Shown here one piece after another: positions 23,159-32,100 of a stretch of 64,000 nucleotides of DNA. This stretch comes from Anadara kagoshimensis (taxonomy: Eukaryota; Mollusca; Bivalvia; Arcoida; Arcidae): assembly GCA_021292105.1 (NCBI GenBank), contig CM037863.1:13188542-13252541 (forward strand), in the 5' to 3' direction. Position 1 is the first letter of the stretch. Each line of letters begins with the position of its first letter. The position numbers and the translations under genes were made by a program. A model generated the notes under the pieces. That model was not told the origin of the DNA and did no database searches. It worked only from the letters and a program-made list of their open reading frames with translations.

Positions 23159-26100
23159 AGAAATTCTTTTAAAACATATTTGAGCAATTTTATGAAAAAA
23201 TCCTTTCAATTTTTTTTTTTAAATTTGGCTACAAATAATTTTGAATATTAATTGTGGAAACTTAGCCATGTATATTTTTTATGCAAAACCTGCCCTATTT
23301 CTCGAATTCACCCCTGCTTAAGAAGGTTTGAGGTTTGCATGACAACATGAAAATTTCTGATTCCCTTTACCTTCTTTCCAAGCCTTTGGTGATTTTGAGA
23401 AGGCTCTCTATAGAGTCTGATACAGATGTGGTGTGGGTTGCAGGATTCCTGTTATTGACATTATATATTTGTAAAAAAAAAAACAAATGTAAACTTTTAC
23501 ATAAATTTTGATACATTTCAACATATAAAGATGTTTTTACATAGAATGAACAAAATTAAGATATTAAAAATATCCTTTTCCCAACAAAGGTTGAAGGGGT
23601 GTTCCATCATGAACTTTGAAATCATGGGCAACATTAAATGTGATAGAAGATTAGATTTTTTTTTTTTTTGTGATTTTGAAACTAGGTTTTTAATTTTTTC
23701 TTGGTTTTTATTTGATCAGTTTTTCCAGTAGTTTTAAATACCTGATTATTTTTTCTCTCATGTTTGTTATTGTAATCACTTTTCCAAAACTTTTATTATC
23801 CACATAAGTTTTATTTTCTTTTTTAAAAATATTTAAACCTGATGTTAGCACTTTCACTACTTTCACCCTTTGGAAGGGGTGTTCCATCATGAACTTTGAA
23901 GCAAGTTTAGACTTTTTTGTAATTTTGAACTAGGTTTTTGATTTTATTATCCACCTAAGTTGTTGTTCTTTTTTTGAAAACTGGATGTCAGCACTTTCAG
24001 TACTTTCATTATTTTTTCACTTGTGTTTTGTTGACCCCAGGTATCAGAAGACAAATGAAAAGTTAACGAATGTTAAAGACAGAATTACTGGATCATCAGC
24101 GTGAGTCTCTCATTCTGTTAATTCATCGTACATACAGTGAAATTTCGACAACTTCAAGTGTGGCATGGGATTGCAAATACAGTCAAACCTATGTTAAAGG
24201 TCACCTCTGTATAAGGGCCAGTAAAATTTGAAGGGTGACAAAAAGGTTACACAGGTTTTTGGCAAGTTACACAGCACCATGTACCCTGTACTCTCATGCT
24301 TTTTAAAGCCAGTAAAATTTTATCCAAGTGGCTACTGTAAATGTATTTATTTTTGCACTGTGCTAATTTTTCGCTTATTTTGTGGTCGTTTATTTTGCGC
24401 AAAAATTAATACAGAGCGAAAAATAAATTATGCTTATTGTGTTATAGTACATATTTAAAAATGTGAAAATTTAACTCTATGGAAATGACTAAATTCCACT
24501 AAATTCCATATACCTCGAAGTTATGTTTACAGTATTCATGTAATTTGAACCTGTATATAAGGGTCACTTATTCACTTTTACTGGTTCTCTGGCGTGGGTT
24601 TTATAGACAGGTTTGGCTGTAAAATTTTATCCAAGTGACTATTTATGTTACTTGAACCTGTATATAAGGGCCACTTATTTACCTTTTATTGGAGTGGGCT
24701 TTATAGACAGGTTTGACTGTATTAAAATTTGACTTTAGCTTTTTTGGGTGGGTTTATGTTATTTCAATTTAAGCAGATATTAATGGGGTTTGTTGCTGTA
24801 CCATGTGATATACCACCTAACTAACGTTTGTGTGGAACACTTATCTCCAATGAATATGGAATCTCATAAGATGTTCCCTGTAAAAATGACATTATTTCGG
24901 AAATTTGTGACATGAACATTTTCAAAAACATCTGGCACAAACATTCTCAAAAACGTCCGGCACAAATGTTAAGGGGTACAGATCACCCGTAATAAACATT
25001 TTCAAAAACGTCCGGCACAAATGTTAATGGGTACTGATCACATGGTAAGGCGACAAACCCCATTTATACTTAAAGAAAAATGAGTCAAAATTTTCTATGA
25101 TTTTTGTGGAAATGACCATTAAGTTATCAAAGTTCTACTGTATGGAGATGATATAACACTACTGGGCTCTTTGTCAGGTGTCAGTCTCATAATTCTGTTA
25201 ACTCTGTCATGTGTACAAGTGATTCAACAATTATCTGCTTATAATCAATATTGGGCTTTTTATACTGTCTGCCACAAATAGCTGTAACAACAATATTCAC
25301 CAACCCTTCACACTCTCATGGTTTGCTGTTTGTAGTCTAAATACAGTCCTTGGTTCACACTAAAATTTTGACATTTTTGGGCTCTCATATCGAGCTATTT
25401 GTCAGTGTGTTCACACTTGAACCACATAGTCTGTGTGGAATTTCTGTGTTTTTGTTGACATCTTAAAATATAACTTTTTTAATATTATTCCCTGAGTGGA
25501 AAATCCATTTTAAAATGAGAATATAAATGAAGCTCTTAGTCAATATTTAGGTTCTACAGCCTTTATCAAGACATTAGATAATTTAGAAATGTACAAATTG
25601 TTCCTTTCACTTTCACCACCAGTAGATTTCTAAATGATCTAGTGTCTTGATAAATGCTGTAAAGCCAAAATATTGACTTAGAGCTAAATTTATATTGACA
25701 TCTTAAACATTGACCACATTCTAGTTTTTGTCATTGCAATCAAGATTTGACATACATGTATTTATATATAAAACTTAATAATAACTCAACTTTTTGTGGT
25801 TTTTAACTGTAGTGTCTTTATTGTTGCCGTTCCTCTTACTGAAATTATTATCAGCTTTGGTTCAAATTCTATGGATTCGAGGTCTGGGATACAATTTGGG
25901 TATTGGTGTATGAACTGATAGTCAAAAATATTGGGTTGTAATCATAATTTGCTAAAAAAAATGTTGTGTTACAAGCTTATGTGCAGTTATAGCACTATAA
26001 ACGTCATTTCTAGACAGTTAAATGGTTATATTTCATTTTCCAGTTTTTGAAAATCTTATTTTGGTATTTTAATCCTAAAAAAACTTAAAAACACTGCCCT

Positions 26101-29100
26101 GTACGACATGTATTTCCAATCTCTGGAACAGCCAATCAATGACGTCACACGCTAATTTTGAAGCCCTGTCTTAAATACCAAATTTCAAGTCCACTGGTCA
26201 ATTGGACTTTCAAAACTTTCTGTGTTATCTGCCAAAAATAAGATCCTCTAATTTCCATCACAGAACATAACAGAACCCCTGTCCTTGTTGCAAAAGGTCA
26301 CAGATCCAAAGGTGCCTGTCCACAGGTCAAATGGTACTAAACAAAAGGGAATGTGTAAGGATTTTGAGTTTGATAAACAGGAAATATTATGATTTATGTT
26401 TTTCAGATACGTAAAGACAAATGAAAAAATACATGAGATTAATGATAAGATTACACATTCATCTGCGTAAGTAGGTCAAGGTCGTCATGTAGCATGCTAA
26501 CCTACACAGCATAATCATTAATGTTCATGTCAGTGTTAACCAGGTTTCTGTCGTGCTATTGTTTTGTTATCTGTATATATATATATTTGGCTTCAAATTT
26601 TTGTTTACTTTTGGTTTTGTTTTCTTTTGGCTAAGTGTACATCTATATTTGGATATTTTTAAACTTGAAACTTTTTCTTTTGCATCAAAAATTAAATTTT
26701 GTTCTCCTAACAGTGAAAGCATGCTGATTCTGTACATAAAAGTGCAAAATATTTTATGGATATACCTGGGATTATGGAAAAAAAGCTCCTCTTGCCTTTC
26801 TGTATCTTTACCCTTGTTAAACCTAATGAGGTTTTCCAATATTAGGGAAAAAATAATTCTAGCCATTTCTCTCTTCAAAAAAAAAAAGAAGAAAAAAATT
26901 ATTCATGGGAAAAAAACCCATGCAAATCTTGATTGCAAAATGCAGATAAAAATTCATAATATGAAAAACAAAGACCTTTGTCTTTAATCCAGTTTGACTA
27001 CCAACAGCTCAATCCATATGAAATCCTTTCTGCTTCTTCATGTTCTTCCCAGCTTAAAATATTTGATTATTACTCTCTATTGTATGCCTGCTTGTCAAAA
27101 GTAAGTGGTTTGTGACTGACACTCCAGTTTCCTCTTCTACTTGGAAAAATCAGCTTATACTCAAATGCATGGTACAATTTATAGTTCTATTAATAATACT
27201 CGTATATACTGAATACTATTGTTAAATAAATAACATCTGTGGAATTTCCAGTTATTACAGAGTTTTACTGCAGTATTCATTCTGGAAGAAGCCCCATTAC
27301 AGAGTTTTACTGCAGTATTCATTCTGGAAGAGGCCCCATTACAGAGTTTTACTTCAGTGTTCATTCTGGAGGAGGCCCCATTACAGAGTTTTACTGCAGT
27401 GTTCATTCTGGAAGAGGCCCCATTACAGAGTTTTACTGCAGTGTTTATTCTGGAAGAGGCCCCATTACAGAGTTTTACTGCAGATTTCATTCTGGAAGAG
27501 GACACAGGGGCCATTAATCCCTTATTTTACCAAATGACCCCATTGTTAAGAACATAGTGGGCCATATTTACATAACATGAATTTAAAGATATGATTTTTT
27601 ACGTAACAAATTTTGAAAATGCGCCCTTTCTGAAAAATCCTAAAATGAAAAGTTACTGGCAGCAATTATTGTTTTTATTCTTATCAATGGGGTTTGTCGC
27701 CGTACCACGTGATACCCTCTAATGTTTGTGCAGAACACTTATTTCCAATGGATATAGAATCGCATGAGATGACGTTTTCCTGCGGAAACAATGTCATTCC
27801 TGATATCTGTGACGTTGACGTTTTCTAAAACGTTCCGCACAAACATTAAGAGGTATTGATCATGTGGTACAGCAGCGAGCCCCATTACCTTCATGACCCA
27901 AACTTGAGTGATTAGAATTTAGGATATGCCGTTACTAGGGTTAACAACTTAAAACAGCATGTATCTGGTACACTGACATGAAACTGTATAACTAATTAAA
28001 TAGCAGATGAAATGTACTAACTGCAGATGAAACGGGTTCCGATAAAAAAGTTCCAACTGCTTGGCTGTGTCAAGTAATTGGGTTTTGTGCACTTGGACCA
28101 AGAAGTTGTAATTTATTACTAGAAAAGGATGCTATTTACTGGTAATTTTATGTATTTTCTATCTTAGCATCCCATTAAGAATCATTTAGAATCAAGGATG
28201 ATGTGTGACCAATAATCTACTTGGCACTTGCAGTGTTCATTCTAGAAAGGGCCATTGGAGCCTAATTTTGCCAAATGGACCCATTGCTAAGGCCTTAATG
28301 GACCGTATTTAACATTTCATGAATGTGAAATTGTCGATGTAATGGTAATTTAGACAAAGTTTTTGAAAATTTTCCCTTTTGAAAAATCCTAGAATGAACA
28401 CTGCATTGGGCGGAGTTTGAATAAAATCTTACTCGTTACTGGGCTGTTTTGATTCAGTCAGGATGAATGGCCAAGTGCATTTTTCTGTGTCCTTTGAAAT
28501 GTATTTTCAGATGCAATGTACCATTTGATTGTACTAACTGTTGATGAATGTCTGTTTATACTAATTTTCTGTTCGTTGTGTTGTACTTACTACTTATTAT
28601 GTCCCATCAAATAAAGTGGGAGGACATACAGTGTTTACCGGTCCATTTCTACCTCAACATTTTGACGCCACTTTGCAAAAATAAAAAATAAATGAAGTTT
28701 TTAATGTCAGAAGCAGAAATATAATCAGATAATCAGATTTTTCTGTGATCTGTAATTAAAAAAAAACAAACTAAAACTGTATTTCTTTGTGATTTCAAAG
28801 AAAAAAGAACGAAATTGGATCAACACTGAAATAATTTTGCTTCTTGCATTGAAAACTTCACTAAAATCAGGCAGAATAGTCCAACTAGCCTTGAGTTTTA
28901 GATTTTAACACTGCTTTATATATGCATTAATAATACATATAAACATGATAACATTGTTTTAACTTTATATAGGCTTCCACATTAACCAAAAACATACACT
29001 GTTTATATTTGTAATGTTGTTTGTTCCACTTTTATTGTTTTAGTACAATTGCATTTATTTGAGCTACACAAGTACATCCAGTTGATATTTATGACTTGCT

Positions 29101-32100
29101 TACAAATAAATGTATGACTTTATGAGTTTGACTTCGGGCCCTGGTGACCAAGTGGTCTTATGCATGCATACAGATCAGTTGGCTTCAATACCATTAGGGC
29201 AGATCCCAGTGCAAAAAAGTTTCTGAGTTTGCTTGCTAAAGGTCAGTGGTTTTCTTTGGGCACTCTGGTTTCCTCCATACCAGAACTGAATGTTGATGTT
29301 TACCCTGGAATAAGTGAATAGGACATTACATTCACCATTAATCCAATCCAAAGTTGATTTATTTGACTGTTAGAGTGATTGGACATGCATATCATAATTG
29401 GCAGCATTTTAAATTTGTTAAATGAAATAAGAAAGTTTGCAAAATTAAAATATAATATTAAACTGTCTTTAAAGTGTGTTTATAATGCTATAATCTCTAC
29501 CGCTAAACCAATCGTTATTCATAATCTTCTAGCACTTGTTATTCAGTTTGCTTTGCACGGCAACGAAAGTCATAGCACTATAAACGCCATTTCTAGACAG
29601 TTTAATGGTTAAATAAATTCCATCTTATGACCCTTCAGTGGTTAAATATGTAAAGTAAGCAGCAATAGACACAGCAAACAAATGAAAATATGCTTAAATT
29701 TTTAAGAAAATTTGTCATTTGAAAATCTTGGGGTGTTCAAATATCGGCAGTTTTCTTTGGGTTTCTTTTACTATCCTAGAACTGGCCAGCTTAATGTAAG
29801 TAAAAGTATTTTGACTGGGGCATTAAACACCATTTCATTTCTCAATCTGCTAAAATGTGTACCAGAAAGTGAAAGAAACTTGACTAGATGGTGTTTAACA
29901 CCATTTCTCAATCTGCCAAAAAATACTTACATTTGATTAACATTTTGTATATTTACAGGTACCAGAAAACATCATCAACATTAAAAACAGCTGGAGAGAA
30001 AACTAGTACCGCAGTATCCTCCATTGGAGCCTCCATGTCTAAGAAAATGGGAGAAATAAGGTAATACTGGTACAGTTAAACCTCGTTATAATGCCCCTCG
30101 ATAACTTTGCCACCTCGCTCATCGCCACACTATTTTGAAGTCCCAAAATCCATTTTGTATATGTTTTTCTTTATCCACCTCCCCCAATTCATTGCCAAAC
30201 CCCTTTATGTGAATGAACAAATGGTGGCGATGAATTGAGGTTTTACTGTACATTGCTTGACATTTTTGTTAGGTATCAAAGTTAAAAATTACATTTTTGT
30301 GACTTGTAAAACTATTTGTTGGAATTAAAATGATATCTATGGAAGATGGTTAAGTAATTTTGTAATCTTCAATGTATTTCAGAAATGCTCATGCAAACAT
30401 TTAAAACTATAAAACATGGTCAAGTAATGGGGTTCGCCACTGTACCACGTGATTAATACCTCTTAACATTTGTGCGGAACGTGTTGGAAAACATCAACAT
30501 CACAGATTCCCGAATTATGACGTCGTTTTTGCGGGAAAACGTCATCTCATGTTATTCCATATCCATTGGAAATAAGTGTTCCTCACAAACGTTAAGAGTA
30601 TATCACATGGTACAGCGGCAAACCCCATTAATAAATGCAATATTGGCTCTGCTCTGTATTTCGGACATTCTCAAAGTTTGTAATTTATGGAAGATGGTTG
30701 GATAAATGGTAACTCTCAATTTTAATACTGTTCTGTATTTGTTTTAGGAATTCTCAAACATTTAAATCTATGGAAGAGAGAGTAGGAGATGTTTATGCCA
30801 ATGTAAAGGTATGAATATGAAAAAAATATTTATTATATGAAAAATGTAATTATGACAATTAAGGCAGACTGGTGGAGTTTAATGTCTACATGTGGCTAGT
30901 CACTGGTCAGCAGTTAAGGCAATGTTGTCTTTTAATTCCTCAGTGAGAATTTTAGTTTCTCTGTGAAATCATGATTACATTATGATGGCATACAGATTTA
31001 CATTGATGCCATTTGTTGCCATAGTGATAAAGTTTGTTGCCTACAAGCTGTGTTTTCATTCCATGTATCCAAAATTGGAAAAATTCATGCAAAAAGAAAC
31101 CTTTTTTGCAAATTTGTGGGGAAAATACTTTAAAAATTACCAAATTCACTGAGTTTAGAAATTTGGTTACTAAAATATTTAAAGCTGTGGAAACCTGGTA
31201 CATTTATACAGGGAAAATAAATATTTTTAGTGGGGAATTAAAATACAATGTTGCCAAGAATAAAGTTCTTGTTTTATTTCATACCAAACTTATTCAGGGA
31301 TTGAAACCCTGGTGTTTATTAGATCACATGTACAAAGTAGGGTAGCGACTACATATGTCATTTACCCGGTGCAAGCATCAAAAGTACCTATTGTATTTAT
31401 TCAGTTAAGAGTATTGGTGTCCAGGAATAAAATGCTTTGGTTGAAGTTTTTCAGTGTGGTAAATTTGCATTTGAACTAAGCTATTCTTTTGAATGCTCCT
31501 TTATTATACAATTATAGCACTTTTTATAATCATTGAGAATAAGAAGACATTTTATCGAAGTTTGATATTATAAATCTGGATTTCTAAAATGGATCAGAAA
31601 TATTTTTTGTTGGTGTATGTGTGCGTGTGTTTTAGATTTTTATGTATTTTATTTTCATCAGACATCTCGATCAATAGAAAACATAAGAGGACGATTTGGT
31701 TTGGTGAGTTAGATGATAGGGTTCACACAGATAACTTTATTGATTAGTTGCCAAGAGACCAAAGTTATAAAACAAATAATATTCTCAGATGGAACTCGCC
31801 CATAATATCCCATGTTAATGTAGGAATTTCAATATGTAATCTTATAGGTTGACTTTTTCCCATAAAAACCATGTTATTGAGAGAATTTATGACATAACTT
31901 TTCCAAAACATATGGTACAAACATTATGGGGTTCAATCATGTGATATGCCCAAGAACCCATTATTAAATTAAGAAATTAATACTTCAATCTCTATCAAGA
32001 AAATATTTAAGTTCTGATGTGGTCTTAAATGAAAATTATGAAATGGCATATCACAATCAAGGTAAAAATTTGTGACATATACACTAATAGAATCAAATCA

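Noticed and set aside
26553-26987. 144-codon plus-strand frame after D52 exon 5
   Set aside because: Phe/Lys-rich, poly-A-like composition, no homology recognised, lies in an intron.
27179-27557. Frames of the form ITEFYCSVHSGRGP and AVKLCNGASSRMNT
   Set aside because: Minisatellite translations on both strands; no gene-like flanks.
31783-31965. Further MITE family 2 copy
   Set aside because: Shares a few words (GGTACAAACATTATGGGGTTC, CATGTGATATGC) but the ends do not pair well enough to call a copy.
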